This document shows, piece after piece, positions 1 to 8,911 of a stretch of DNA of 64,000 nucleotides. The stretch lies in NCBI GenBank assembly GCA_902796905.1, contig CADBQU010000024.1, positions 1 through 64,000 of the forward strand, in the 5' to 3' direction. The DNA is from Oscillospiraceae bacterium (GTDB taxonomy: Bacteria; Bacillota; Clostridia; Oscillospirales; Acutalibacteraceae). The notes beneath the pieces were generated by a model that saw only the letters and a list, made by a program, of their open reading frames with translations, did no database searches and was not told the DNA's origin. The position numbers and the translations under genes are program-made. How positions within the stretch are numbered: the stretch's first letter is position 1; every line of letters starts with the position of its first letter.

Positions 1-77
1 TATAATGTTCGCAGGCAATTGATGCTTTGCATCAATTATAAGCCTTTGGCTTTTGCAGCTTTCGCTGCGCCTGCTCC
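1..77 (+). repeat. Promoter-linked cloverleaf element, copy 1
   Basis: The window opens with TATAAT followed by GTTC and an outer stem GCAGGC (11-16) that pairs perfectly with GCCTGC (69-74). Between them lie three hairpins: 17-37 (stem AATTGATGC), 40-52 (stem AAGCC) and 55-68 (stem GCAGC, loop TTTC). Other copies have GCAGAC/GTCTGC, so this copy carries a compensated A-T to G-C change. The element continues as TCC-TTTGAAATTT and two small hairpins up to about position 125. It lies upstream of tsaE on the same strand. The start may lie before the window. Confidence 0.7.
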
Positions 78-140
78 TTTGAAATTTAAAAATCTTTTTG
101 CTTTGCAAAAAACAGCTTCCGCTGTGCAAAGCCTAAAAAA

Positions 141-216
141 CGGCAAAAACCCAAAACGGAACGTTTTGGTGCAAAAGCAAAGCTTTTGCCAAAGCCGAAG
201 GCTTTGGTTTTTGCCG
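141..216. repeat. Intergenic cloverleaf palindrome 1
   Basis: An outer stem of 11 bp (CGGCAAAAACC at 141-151 with GGTTTTTGCCG at 206-216) encloses three perfect hairpins: 151-169 (stem CCAAAACG), 171-189 (stem GCAAAAGC) and 190-206 (stem CAAAGCC). It ends 37 bases before the tsaE start codon, so it would be part of the 5' leader if transcription starts at the TATAAT at position 1. Confidence 0.8.
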
Positions 217-253
217 CAGCACATTTTACAGTACAACACAAAAGGAAATAAAA

Positions 254-670
254 ATGGAAACAATAACTTACTCCCGAGAAGAAACCGTTAATTTGGGCAA
301 AACCGTGGCAAAAAAATTAAACGGCAAAACGGTTATAGCTTTAAAGGGCGGTATGGGTATGGGCAAAACCGCTTTTTGCGAAGGCATAGCAAAAGGTCTT
401 GGCATAACCGACTATATTGTAAGCCCCACCTTTAACATTGTAAATATTTACTACGGAGATAAAACTCTTTACCATTTTGATATGTATAGGGTTTCGGGAT
501 TAGACGATTTGCTTTCTACCGGATATTTTGATTATCTTAACGACGAAAACGGGATTATGCTTATTGAATGGAGCGAAAACGTTTTAGATCTTTTACCCGA
601 ATATACTAAATTTATTACCATACAACGCATAAACGATTCTACCCGCAAATTTTCATCGGAGGATTTTTAG
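254..670 (+). CDS. tsaE: tRNA threonylcarbamoyladenosine biosynthesis ATPase TsaE
   Basis: TsaE is the P-loop ATPase of the bacterial TsaBDE complex that makes the universal t6A37 modification of ANN-decoding tRNAs in the cytoplasm. The 138-residue product has the family Walker A motif GGMGMGKT (residues 32-39), the SPTF segment near 57-60 and the HFDMYR motif (74-79), and its length is normal. An AAAGGA ribosome site lies 7 bases before the ATG. The tsaB gene follows after 9 bases, so the two are co-transcribed and act together. tsaD and rimI, often next in this operon, are not here. Confidence 0.95.
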   Translation: METITYSREETVNLGKTVAKKLNGKTVIALKGGMGMGKTAFCEGIAKGLGITDYIVSPTFNIVNIYYGDKTLYHFDMYRVSGLDDLLSTGYFDYLNDENGIMLIEWSENVLDLLPEYTKFITIQRINDSTRKFSSEDF

Positions 671-679
671 CAAAAATTT

Positions 680-1468
680 ATGAGAATTTTAAGTATTGAA
701 TGTTCGGCAGAGGCGGCTTCTGCCGCAGTAATTGAAAACGGATTGGTTTTAAAAGAAAATATAACTTTGGAAAAACGTACTCACAGCGAAACGCTTTTGC
801 CCATAACCGACAGCCTTTTAAAAGATTTAAACTTATCGTTGGACGATTTTGATATTTTTGCCGCGTCAAAAGGTCCCGGCTCTTTTACAGGCCTCAGAAT
901 AGGCCTTTCGTTAATAAAAGGCTTTGCTTTTAAAAACAATACGCCCTGCTTTTGCGGCAACACTTTAGATGTTATTGCTTATGGCGAAAAACTGCGATTG
1001 GAAAAAGAACTTAACACAAAAAAAGAAAATTCAAGTAAACCCGTATATGTTGTTTCGCTTATAGACGCAAGGGTTAACCGTTTTTATACCGCAGTTTATA
1101 AAATTTTAAATAATTCCGAAAATTCCGATAATTCTGATAATTCTGATTTTTTTGAAAAGCTGACCGACGATTCGGTTTTGCCTTTTGAAGAAATTTTTAA
1201 TCTTGTAAAAACCGTAACCGACGGCGATTTCGGTTCGGTAATTTTTGCCGGCGACGGAGCCCGGCAGTTTGTTTTAAAATGTAACGAAAGCTCTTTAAAT
1301 GCAAATATAAAATCTACGCAAATAGGCGATGTTCAAAAAGCTTCGGCTTTGGGACTTTTATGTTATAAAAACAAAACGCAAACCGTAACGCCAAACGCCG
1401 TAGCAGGATATTATTTAATAAAATCACAAGCCGAAAGAGAAAGATTAAAAAAGCTTAACGAAAAATAG
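680..1468 (+). CDS. tsaB: tRNA threonylcarbamoyladenosine biosynthesis protein TsaB
   Basis: TsaB is the inactive ASKHA-fold partner that scaffolds TsaD and TsaE in t6A synthesis. The 262-residue product starts with MRILSIECS and has the family signature GPGSFTGLRIG (65-75). An insertion around residues 146-155 is a low-complexity Asn-Ser-Asp repeat that looks like recent expansion of a TTCCGATAA-like unit. The only good ribosome site, GGAGGA at 658-663, lies inside the end of tsaE and 16 bases from the ATG, an unusually long spacing; no nearer in-frame start exists. Translation may be coupled to tsaE. Confidence 0.93.
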   Translation: MRILSIECSAEAASAAVIENGLVLKENITLEKRTHSETLLPITDSLLKDLNLSLDDFDIFAASKGPGSFTGLRIGLSLIKGFAFKNNTPCFCGNTLDVIAYGEKLRLEKELNTKKENSSKPVYVVSLIDARVNRFYTAVYKILNNSENSDNSDNSDFFEKLTDDSVLPFEEIFNLVKTVTDGDFGSVIFAGDGARQFVLKCNESSLNANIKSTQIGDVQKASALGLLCYKNKTQTVTPNAVAGYYLIKSQAERERLKKLNEK

Positions 1469-1523
1469 CTTAACAAACGGCAAAAAATCAAAAAAGCAAA
1501 ATAAAAATCTTTTTTATAATCCC

Positions 1524-1552
1524 TTGTAAATAAAAGCGTTTTGCTTTATAAT
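1524..1552 (+). promoter_or_regulatory. Sigma-A-type promoter for upp
   Basis: TTGTAA at 1524-1529 and TATAAT at 1547-1552 are separated by 17 bases. Transcription would start near 1559, about 50 bases before upp. This separates upp from the tsaE-tsaB unit. Confidence 0.75.
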
Positions 1553-1609
1553 ATTTTATGATATAAAGAGATTAAAAGAATAAAAGAATAAAGAAGGATG
1601 GAAAAATTT

Positions 1610-2242
1610 ATGGAAAATCAAGTATTTGTTATGGATCACCCGCTAATTCAGCACAAGCTTACACATTTAAGAGATATTCACACCGGCTCAAAACAATTCC
1701 GTGAGCTTGTAAGCGAAATTGCAAACCTTATGTGTTACGAAGCCACCAGGGATTTACCTTTAAAAGAAGTTGAAACCGAAACTCCTATTTGCAAATGCAA
1801 AACAAAGGTTATTGCCGGCAGAAAAATGGCGTTTGTTCCCATTCTTCGTGCAGGTCTTGGTATGGTAGACGGCGTTTTAAATTTAATTCCCGCCGCTAAA
1901 GTTGGCCACATAGGTATGTACAGAGATCCCGAAACTCACGAACCGGTAGATTACTATTGCAAATTGCCTCACGATTTGGAAAAACGCGACGTTATTGTTT
2001 TAGATCCTATGCTTGCTACTGGCGGAAGCGCTATTGACGCAGTTACAAAAATTAAAGATTTTCATCCTCGTTCAATTAAATTTATGTGCATAATTGCCGC
2101 TCCCGAAGGAATTGAAGCCTTTACAAAGGTTCATTCCGATGTTCCCGTTTACTGTGCCGGTTTAGATGAAAAATTAAATGACCACGCATACATTGTTCCG
2201 GGATTGGGCGATGCCGGAGACAGAATTTTCGGCACAAAATAA
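1610..2242 (+). CDS. upp: Uracil phosphoribosyltransferase
   Basis: The enzyme converts uracil and PRPP to UMP in pyrimidine salvage. The 210-residue product has the type I PRTase PRPP-binding segment [14 protein letters not shown], the uracil-binding C-terminus [12 protein letters not shown], and the family's usual length of about 209. I start it at 1610 because the GAAGGATGG sequence that serves as ribosome site overlaps an earlier in-frame ATG at 1598. The gene has its own 17-bp-spacer promoter and a strong terminator, so it is monocistronic. Confidence 0.96.
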   Translation: MENQVFVMDHPLIQHKLTHLRDIHTGSKQFRELVSEIANLMCYEATRDLPLKEVETETPICKCKTKVIAGRKMAFVPILRAGLGMVDGVLNLIPAAKVGHIGMYRDPETHEPVDYYCKLPHDLEKRDVIVLDPMLATGGSAIDAVTKIKDFHPRSIKFMCIIAAPEGIEAFTKVHSDVPVYCAGLDEKLNDHAYIVPGLGDAGDRIFGTK

Positions 2243-2268
2243 AATTACAATAAATAATATAATAAATT

Positions 2269-2299
2269 AAAAAAGACCTATATTTTATAGGTCTTTTTT
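2269..2299 (+). terminator. Intrinsic terminator of upp
   Basis: GACCTATA (2275-2282) pairs with TATAGGTC (2286-2293) around a TTT loop; six Ts follow and six As precede, so it could also act on the minus strand for tadA. Confidence 0.9.
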
Positions 2300-2307
2300 G
2301 TTTGCCG

Positions 2308-2381
2308 CGCGCCAAGCCAAAACTATAGTTTTGGCAAAAGCCTTTGGCTTTTGAGAAAAGCTTTGCTTTTCTCTTGGCGCG
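2308..2381. repeat. Intergenic cloverleaf palindrome 2
   Basis: Outer stem CGCGCCAAG/CTTGGCGCG (2308-2316, 2373-2381) encloses hairpins with stems CCAAAACTA, CAAAAGCC and AGAAAAGC. It fills the gap between the convergent upp and tadA genes and ends 10 bases from the tadA stop. The CGCCAAG outer stem and the AGAAAAGC arm are shared only with the copy at 47152. Confidence 0.8.
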
Positions 2382-2390
2382 TTTGGCGCA

Positions 2391-2852
2391 TTATTTACTT
2401 TTAAAAAAGCTTTGCATTAAAGCTTTGCATTCTTTTTCCATTATTCCGCCGAAGCCTTGAGTTTTAAAACTTTTTTTATTATAAACCGAAGGCAAATCGA
2501 TTACGCTTTCTACAGCTCCCTCTTTGGGCTCGTAAGCGCCGAAATATATGTTTTTTATTCGGCTTTCTATAATGGCGCCGGCACACATAGGGCAAGGCTC
2601 TAAGGTTACATAAATATCGCAATTTGTAAGTCTGAAGTTTTTTAAAACTTTATTTGCCTTTTTTATTGCGTTTATTTCTGCATGAGATATTGAGCTTTGC
2701 TCTTTTTCTCTTTTGTTGCAGCCTTTTGCTATAATTTTATTGTTTTTTACTATAACCGCCCCTACGGGAATTTCTCCTGCTTTTTGCGCTTTTTCAGCTT
2801 CTTTTAACGCTTCTTTCATAAAGGCGATATTAAAATCAGGTATATTTTTCAT
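2391..2852 (-). CDS. tadA: tRNA-specific adenosine deaminase TadA
   Basis: TadA deaminates A34 of tRNA-Arg(ACG) to inosine. The 153-residue product is a normal-length cytidine-deaminase-fold protein with the zinc motif HAE (57-59, His ligand and catalytic Glu) and PCPMC (86-90, two Cys ligands). The start follows a purine-rich stretch without a clear Shine-Dalgarno sequence. Its 3' end meets the cloverleaf repeat at 2308-2381 and its 5' side meets another at 2917-3015, so it appears as an isolated gene between two such elements. Confidence 0.94.
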   Translation of the reverse strand: MKNIPDFNIAFMKEALKEAEKAQKAGEIPVGAVIVKNNKIIAKGCNKREKEQSSISHAEINAIKKANKVLKNFRLTNCDIYVTLEPCPMCAGAIIESRIKNIYFGAYEPKEGAVESVIDLPSVYNKKSFKTQGFGGIMEKECKALMQSFFKSK

Positions 2853-2916
2853 AATTTTTATTTTTTTATTTCTTTTTTTATTTACGGAGGTTTTTGTTTT
2901 TTATTATAAATTATAA

Positions 2917-3015
2917 GGCGAAAGCCTCCCCGAAAACAAAAATTGTTTTCGGAGCAAAAGCTTTTAAAAGGTTTTAAAAGCTTTTGCAAAGCCCAAGGGG
3001 CTTTGGGCTTTCGCC
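2917..3015. repeat. Intergenic cloverleaf palindrome 3
   Basis: Outer stem GGCGAAAGCC/GGCTTTCGCC (2917-2926, 3006-3015) encloses stems CCGAAAACAA, GCAAAAGCTTTTAAAA and AAAGCCC. Arm order here is A (CCGAAAAC), B (GCAAAAGC), C (AAAGCCC), the reverse of most copies. The gap is between two minus-strand genes. Confidence 0.85.
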
Positions 3016-3021
3016 GCAGAG

Positions 3022-3981
3022 TTAATACATTATTTGGCACAAAATTATCGAATATGCTTCGTACGCATAAAAAACAAACATAAGCGGACTTAGCAGTATG
3101 CTTTTTATTCTTTGATTTTGGCTTATGCTGTGCGGAGTATCTTTATATTCCGCAACGTTTTTATTGCTTTTAAAATATATTGCCGCACAAATTAAACCTG
3201 CCGCTATTGTTAAAATAAACATAGATATATTAATTATATTTAATAAATAATCCGGTATTTGGTTTTCGTAAACCGCAAAAAAGCAGGAAATAAAATTATT
3301 TGTAAAATGAATTAAAACCGCAATAAAAATATTTTCCGTTTCGGCAACCGCAAACCCTAAAAACAATCCAACAATAAAAGCAAACGGTATTTGCGATAAA
3401 TTTCCGTGCATAAGTGCAAATAAAACCGAGGACACAATTATTGCGGCATTTTTTGAAAACTTTTTTGCAGCCGTAAAAACGGCGCCTCTGTATAAAAATT
3501 CTTCCGTTAATGCCGGTATTGCCGCACTGCATATAATATATACTATTCTGCCGGATATTCCGCCCGGAATATCCATACTTACTCCCTTGGGTTCAAAAAT
3601 TGTATTTTTAAAAGCGTTAGACAGTATATTGCTTGCCATATTGCCCACGGTGCAAACCGCCAAGCCCATAAAAAGTAACAATACCGCGTTTTTGGCACTT
3701 GTTTCTTTTTTTACCAAAACTTCATTTGCTTTTGTTCTTTCCAACGCGTTTAAAACAGTTCCGCCCAAAATAAATCCAACAACGGTTATAACGGTGCTGT
3801 ACATAAGCCTAACCATACTGTCGTTTCGGTAAAGATTTAAAAATCCGGGAATATATATTGTTATTATCTGAGCCAAAAGTGCCAAAACCGGAACCGTTAA
3901 AACACCTATAGCAATATTAAACCCTGTTCTTCTTGCAGCCTTTTTTTCATAATATTGGGCTAAAAACTGCCGGTTATCCAT
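3022..3981 (-). CDS. CPBP family intramembrane glutamic endopeptidase
   Basis: This 319-residue polytopic membrane protein belongs to the CPBP (CAAX protease and bacteriocin-processing, Abi) family. It has the motif-1 glutamates and arginine EEFLYR (160-165), the motif-2 histidine in ALMHG (about residue 190) and the motif-3 HFTNN (about 227). Around eight hydrophobic segments are visible. The family includes prenyl-protein-type proteases and bacteriocin self-immunity proteins; substrate cannot be told here. AGAGGT precedes the ATG. No partner gene is adjacent. Confidence 0.85.
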   Translation of the reverse strand: MDNRQFLAQYYEKKAARRTGFNIAIGVLTVPVLALLAQIITIYIPGFLNLYRNDSMVRLMYSTVITVVGFILGGTVLNALERTKANEVLVKKETSAKNAVLLLFMGLAVCTVGNMASNILSNAFKNTIFEPKGVSMDIPGGISGRIVYIICSAAIPALTEEFLYRGAVFTAAKKFSKNAAIIVSSVLFALMHGNLSQIPFAFIVGLFLGFAVAETENIFIAVLIHFTNNFISCFFAVYENQIPDYLLNIINISMFILTIAAGLICAAIYFKSNKNVAEYKDTPHSISQNQRIKSILLSPLMFVFYAYEAYSIILCQIMY

Positions 3982-4035
3982 AAAAATACCTCTTATTTTC
4001 GGTTTTGATTTTTGTTTTTTTCTTATTGTATGTAG

Positions 4036-4123
4036 GGCGAAACGCCAAAAGCCCTTTGGGCTTTGGCAAAAGCTTTTTAAAGCTTTTGCCCCAAAAACAA
4101 GTTTGTTTTTGGGGCTTTTCGCC
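4036..4123. repeat. Intergenic cloverleaf palindrome 4
   Basis: Outer stem GGCGAA/TTCGCC closes stems AAAGCCC, GGCAAAAGCTTT and CCCCAAAAACAA (arm order C-B-A). It lies 15 bases after the gyrA stop codon on the minus strand and could shape the 3' end of the gyrBA transcript. Confidence 0.8.
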
Positions 4124-4137
4124 TTAAAGTGTTTTAA

Positions 4138-6699
4138 TTATTCTTCCGTTTCTTCGGCTACGGAATTATCTTTTTCCGTTTTTTCTTCATCCGTTACCGT
4201 TCCCGCGTCTTCATCGGGTGCGTCGGGATGATCCGTTACCTCTTCTTCATCGTGTACTACTTCCGCCAAAGCTAAAACTTTTTCGTTTTCTCCCGGACGC
4301 ATTACTCTAACGCCTTTTGCCGGACGTGCAAAGCTGCTTATTTCCATAACCGGAATTCTTATTATAACTCCGCTTGTAGAAATAATAATTACATCTTCGC
4401 CTTCGTTTGCTTTAATAATTCCGGCAACATCTCCGTATTTTGCACTTCTGTAGTTGGTTATGCCTTTTCCGCCTCTGGTTTGAAGTCTGTAATCCGTAGC
4501 CTTGCTTATTCTTCCGAATCCCGTTTCGGTTACTGTTAAAATATCGGTTTGTTCGTCGCAAACCTGCATTCCCACTACACTGTCGCCTTCGGACAATCTT
4601 ATTGCCCTAATACCTCTCGAAGTTCTTCCCGAAGGTCTTATATCGGTTTCTTTAAATTTAATGGCTTTTCCTTTTTTGGTGGCAACTAAAAGTTCACTGT
4701 TGTTTTTGGTTATATCAACAAAGCTTAACGCGTCGCCGTCATCCAAAGAAATTGCAATAACGCCGGTTTTTCTGGTGTGCTTAAAGGCTTCCAGACTTGT
4801 TCTTTTAATAATTCCGTTTTTCGTTCCCATTGTAACAAAATAACTGTCGTCTATTTCCAAAACAGGTAATATAACCGTTATTTTTTCGTTTGCCATTAAC
4901 GGAACTATATTTATAACATTCATTCCCTTAGAAGTTCTGGAGCCTTCCGGAATTTCGTACGCCTTTAATTTGTAAACTCTTCCCAGGTTGCTGAACAGCA
5001 TTATATTATCGTGAGCATGACAGGTAAACATTGTTTCCACATAATCGTCTTCCCTTGTGGTCATACCCATAATTCCTCTGCCGCCTCTGTGCTGAACTCC
5101 GTATGTATCGCTGGTTAAACGTTTAATATAACCCTCTTTTGTTCTGGTTATAATACATTCGTCATTGGGAATAAGGTCTTCTATATCCACTTCTCCCGTA
5201 ACGGCGGTAATTTCCGTACGGCGATCGTCCACAAATTTATCTCTTAAATTCAACGATTCCGTTTTAACAATATCCAAAATTCTTTCTTTGCTTGCTAAAA
5301 TTTCTTCGCATTCTTTAATAAAGTTGTGTTTTTCCAAAAGCTCGTCTTCTATTTTTTGCTTTTCCATTCCCGCAAGTTTTCCCAATTGCATTTGAACAAT
5401 TGCCGTTGCCTGAACATCGTCAAAATTAAACCTTGCACATAAAGCTTCTTTACTTTCTGCAATGGTTTTGGAAGCTCTTATTATATTTATAACCTCATCT
5501 ATAAAATCCAAAGCCACTTTTAACGCTTCTAATATATGCGCGCGTTCTTCGGCTTTATGCTTATCAAATAAAGTTCTTCTGGTTATAATTTCACATTGGA
5601 AATCTATGCAGTTCTGCAGCATTTCCTTTAGGGTTAATATTTGCGGCTTGCCGTTTACAATAGCAAGCAATATTGCACCAAAGGTTGTTTGCAGCTGCGT
5701 ATAAGAATATATTTTATTTAATACTACCTGAGCGTTTACGTCCTTTTTTAAATCAACGACAATTTTTATACCGCCGTCTCTTTTAGAAGAATAGTCAACA
5801 ACATCCTCTATTCCCTCTATTCGTTTTTCCGCCGCAAGGTCGTAAATATTTTTAACTAAATCTTTTTTCTTAACCTTGTAAGGTATTTCGGTTATAACTA
5901 TGCGGAATTTGCCGTTTTTGGTTTCTTCAATTTCGGCTTTTCCCCTTAAAGTTATTTTTCCGCGTCCGGTGGCGTATGCAGCTCTTATGCCGCTTCTGCC
6001 CATAATAATTCCGCCCGTAGGAAAATCCGGACCTTTAATAAACTGGCATATTTCATCCAATTCCGCTTCGGGATTATCTATAAGATGGCACATACCGTCT
6101 ATAACTTCTCCCAAATTATGCGGCGGAATTTCAGTTGCCATACCAACCGCTATACCGCTGGAGCCGTTAACCAAAAGCTGCGGAAATCTAACCGGTAAAA
6201 CCTCCGGTTCTTTTAAACGGTCATCGTAGTTGGGCATAAAATCAACGGTATCTTTATCTATATCATCTAACATATGTAAAGATAATCTGTTCATTTTGCT
6301 TTCCGTATAACGGTAAGCAGCCGCCGGGTAACCGTCTATGTTACCGAAGTTTCCGTGCCCGTCTATAAGAGGATATCTTAAAGAGAAATCCTGTGCCATA
6401 CGAACCATAGCATCGTAAACGGAAGCGTCTCCGTGCGGATGATATCTACCTAAAACCGTACCTACGGTATCGGCGCATTTGCGGTAGGCCTTTTCCGGCG
6501 TAAGTCCGTTTTCGTACATAGTGTAAAGTATTCTTCTGTGAACGGGTTTTAAACCGTCTCTAACGTCCGGCAAAGCTCTTCCTACCAAAACCGACATAGA
6601 ATACTGCAACATACTGTTTTTAACTTCGTTTGTTATTTCAACCGGCACTACAGTGGTTTCTTCTGTTAAAGGCCAGTATACGCTTTCATGTTTAGCCAT
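4138..6699 (-). CDS. gyrA: DNA gyrase subunit A
   Basis: GyrA is the breakage-reunion subunit of gyrase, which with GyrB introduces negative supercoils. I start it at the ATG of MAKHESVY (6699), 8 bases after AGGAGA, giving 853 residues; an upstream in-frame ATG lacks a ribosome site. The catalytic tyrosine is in AAYRYTES. The quinolone region reads HPHGDASVYD, with Ala where E. coli has Ser83. The C-terminal beta-pinwheel has QHRGGRG and the GyrA-box form QTRGGKG, which separates it from ParC. A 40-residue acidic tail follows. It starts 16 bases after gyrB. Confidence 0.95.
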   Translation of the reverse strand: MAKHESVYWPLTEETTVVPVEITNEVKNSMLQYSMSVLVGRALPDVRDGLKPVHRRILYTMYENGLTPEKAYRKCADTVGTVLGRYHPHGDASVYDAMVRMAQDFSLRYPLIDGHGNFGNIDGYPAAAYRYTESKMNRLSLHMLDDIDKDTVDFMPNYDDRLKEPEVLPVRFPQLLVNGSSGIAVGMATEIPPHNLGEVIDGMCHLIDNPEAELDEICQFIKGPDFPTGGIIMGRSGIRAAYATGRGKITLRGKAEIEETKNGKFRIVITEIPYKVKKKDLVKNIYDLAAEKRIEGIEDVVDYSSKRDGGIKIVVDLKKDVNAQVVLNKIYSYTQLQTTFGAILLAIVNGKPQILTLKEMLQNCIDFQCEIITRRTLFDKHKAEERAHILEALKVALDFIDEVINIIRASKTIAESKEALCARFNFDDVQATAIVQMQLGKLAGMEKQKIEDELLEKHNFIKECEEILASKERILDIVKTESLNLRDKFVDDRRTEITAVTGEVDIEDLIPNDECIITRTKEGYIKRLTSDTYGVQHRGGRGIMGMTTREDDYVETMFTCHAHDNIMLFSNLGRVYKLKAYEIPEGSRTSKGMNVINIVPLMANEKITVILPVLEIDDSYFVTMGTKNGIIKRTSLEAFKHTRKTGVIAISLDDGDALSFVDITKNNSELLVATKKGKAIKFKETDIRPSGRTSRGIRAIRLSEGDSVVGMQVCDEQTDILTVTETGFGRISKATDYRLQTRGGKGITNYRSAKYGDVAGIIKANEGEDVIIISTSGVIIRIPVMEISSFARPAKGVRVMRPGENEKVLALAEVVHDEEEVTDHPDAPDEDAGTVTDEEKTEKDNSVAEETEE

Positions 6700-6715
6700 T
6701 TTATTTCTCCTTTCC

Positions 6716-8671
6716 CTAAATATCCAAATCCGTAGCAAAAATTGCGTTTTCTTCTATAAATTTACGTCTGGGCTCAACTTCTTCTCCCATTAACATAGAA
6801 AAAGTAGCGTCTGCAAGCTCTGCGTCCTGCATAGTAACCTTTAACAATGTTCTGGTTTCAGGGTTAAGGGTAGTTTCCCAAAGCTGTTCGGGGTCCATTT
6901 CGCCTAAACCTTTATATCTCTGAACATCTGCCGTTCCGCCCAATTTTTCTATATATTCCGCTTTTTCTTCATCGGTAAAGGCGTCAAAGTGCTGTTTGCC
7001 CTTGCTTACCCTAAATAACGGCGGCTGAGCCAAATAAATGTGTCCTGTTTCTATAAGGTCGGGCATAAATCTAAAGAAAAACGTTAAAAGCAATGTTCTT
7101 ATGTGCGAGCCGTCAACGTCGGCATCCGCCATAATAACAATTTTGTCGTATCTTAATTTTTCAATATCAAAATTTTCGGCTATGCCGGTACCCAAAGCCA
7201 CTATTACCGGGGTTAGTTTATCGTTGCCGTAAACCTTATCCGCTCTTGCTTTTTCAACGTTAAGCATTTTACCCCATAACGGCAATATTGCCTGATAAGT
7301 ACTGTTTCTGCCTTCTACTGCGCTTCCGCCGGCGCTGTCTCCCTCAACAATAAATATTTCGGTTTTTGCGGCGTCGTTCGAAATACAGTCGGTCAGCTTT
7401 TCGGGCATACGGGTTTTTCCGCCTATACCCGATTTATTACGGCTGGTTTCTCTTGCCTTTTGAGCGGCTTCTCTTGCATTTGCCGCTGCAAGCGACTTTT
7501 TAACTATAATATCTCCGTCTGCCGGATTTTCCTCTAAATATTCCATAAGCTTTGTGGAAATAAGCCTGTTAACCATGGTTCTCATAGAGGTGTTTCCAAG
7601 CTTCGCCTTTGTTTGGCTTTCAAACTGAGCGTCTTTTAGCTTTACGGATATTACGGCTATTACGCCTTCTAAAATATCGTCCGCCTTTAGTTTGGGCTCG
7701 CTTTCTTTCATCTTTTTAAATTTAACGGCATAATTGTTTATTGTGCTTACCAAAGCCGTTCTAAAGCCTATTTCGTGCGTACCGCCGTCTACCGTATGCA
7801 TATTGTTTGCAAAGCTTATAATTTTAGTATCGTATCCGTTGTTAAAAAGAATTGCAACTTCCGCCGCGCTGTCATCGTTAGAAACAGAGCAGTAAATAGG
7901 TTTATCTATTATTCTTTGTTTGTTTGTTTTGGATAAAAGCCAGTCGCAATAGCTTTTTATTCCGCCCTCGTAATGGAAAATATCGTGTTTTTGCTCTCCG
8001 TCTTCTCCTCCTTCTCCGGGACGCAAATCCGTTAAAGATATTTTTGCCCCGGCATTTAAAAATGCCTGTTCTCTTAATCTTTGGGCTAAAATATCATAAT
8101 CGTAAACGGTAGTATCGGTAAAAATAGTGCCGTCCGGCTTAAAGGTTACGGTGGTTCCGGTGCTGTCGGCGTCTCCTATAACTTCAAGCTCCGTTACCTG
8201 AACACCTTTTTCAAAGCGCTGCTTATAGGTTTTTTTACCGTCTTTAACAACAACTTCAAGCCATTCCGACAAAGCATTAACAACCGAAGCGCCAACCCCG
8301 TGAAGTCCGCCGCTTACTTTATATCCGCTTCCGCCGAATTTACCGCCCGCGTGAAGTTTTGTAAAAACAACCGAAACGGTGCTTATGCCTTCTTTAGGAT
8401 GTATTCCTACGGGGATACCTCTTCCGTTGTCTTCAACCCTTATAATATTGTCCGGCAAAATATCAACCTTTATGTTATCGCAATAACCGGCCAAAGTTTC
8501 GTCTATGGCATTGTCCACAATTTCATAAACTAAGTGGTGAAGACCTCTTTCTCCTGTAGAACCTATGTACATACCGGGACGTTTTCTTACGGCTTCAAGT
8601 CCCTCTAAAACCTGAATACTGTTTTCGTCGTAGGCTTGTTCTACACGGGTGTTAATGTCCTGTTCGCTCAT
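6716..8671 (-). CDS. gyrB: DNA gyrase subunit B
   Basis: GyrB supplies the ATPase of gyrase. The 651-residue product has the GHKL fold (IVDNAIDE; GRGIPVGIHP; the GGLHGVGASVVNAL lid region), a Toprim domain with EGDSAGGSA, and the metal-binding ADVDGSHIRTLLL, and the C-terminal RYKGLGEM. The start ATG has AAGGAG 8 bases before it. It is the first gene of gyrBA but lies 240 bases after remB, separated by a cloverleaf repeat and a T-rich stretch, so it may have its own promoter. Confidence 0.97.
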   Translation of the reverse strand: MSEQDINTRVEQAYDENSIQVLEGLEAVRKRPGMYIGSTGERGLHHLVYEIVDNAIDETLAGYCDNIKVDILPDNIIRVEDNGRGIPVGIHPKEGISTVSVVFTKLHAGGKFGGSGYKVSGGLHGVGASVVNALSEWLEVVVKDGKKTYKQRFEKGVQVTELEVIGDADSTGTTVTFKPDGTIFTDTTVYDYDILAQRLREQAFLNAGAKISLTDLRPGEGGEDGEQKHDIFHYEGGIKSYCDWLLSKTNKQRIIDKPIYCSVSNDDSAAEVAILFNNGYDTKIISFANNMHTVDGGTHEIGFRTALVSTINNYAVKFKKMKESEPKLKADDILEGVIAVISVKLKDAQFESQTKAKLGNTSMRTMVNRLISTKLMEYLEENPADGDIIVKKSLAAANAREAAQKARETSRNKSGIGGKTRMPEKLTDCISNDAAKTEIFIVEGDSAGGSAVEGRNSTYQAILPLWGKMLNVEKARADKVYGNDKLTPVIVALGTGIAENFDIEKLRYDKIVIMADADVDGSHIRTLLLTFFFRFMPDLIETGHIYLAQPPLFRVSKGKQHFDAFTDEEKAEYIEKLGGTADVQRYKGLGEMDPEQLWETTLNPETRTLLKVTMQDAELADATFSMLMGEEVEPRRKFIEENAIFATDLDI

Positions 8672-8802
8672 TAATACCTTCTCCTTAACTTTTTATCTTT
8701 TTTATCTTTTTTATCTTTTGTTTTTTAATTTTTGGTTTTATTTATTTTTTTATATGTTTTTTATTTGCTTTTATTTGTTTTTATTTGTTTTTTATATTTC
8801 GG

Positions 8803-8888
8803 GGCGAAGAGCCCAAAGCCCAAAGGACTTTGCAAAAGCTTTGGCTTTTGCCCCAAAAACAAAAATTTGTTTTTGGGGGCTCTTCGCC
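8803..8888. repeat. Intergenic cloverleaf palindrome 5
   Basis: Perfect outer stem GGCGAAGAGCC/GGCTCTTCGCC encloses an imperfect AAAGCCC arm, a GCAAAAGC arm and a CCCCAAAAACAAA arm (order C-B-A). It sits between remB and gyrB inside the otherwise collinear dnaA-to-gyrA set, about 130 bases before gyrB. Confidence 0.9.
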
Positions 8889-8911
8889 TGTATATAAACC
8901 TTTTTAATAAT

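Noticed and set aside
19-291. A 90-residue frame at the window start and its opposite-strand twin
   Set aside because: It lies across a promoter-linked cloverleaf and a cloverleaf palindrome, and encodes only repeat-derived words; no ribosome site.
4138-6699. gyrA as parC
   Set aside because: It is 16 bases after gyrB in the origin cluster and has a QTRGGKG GyrA-box.
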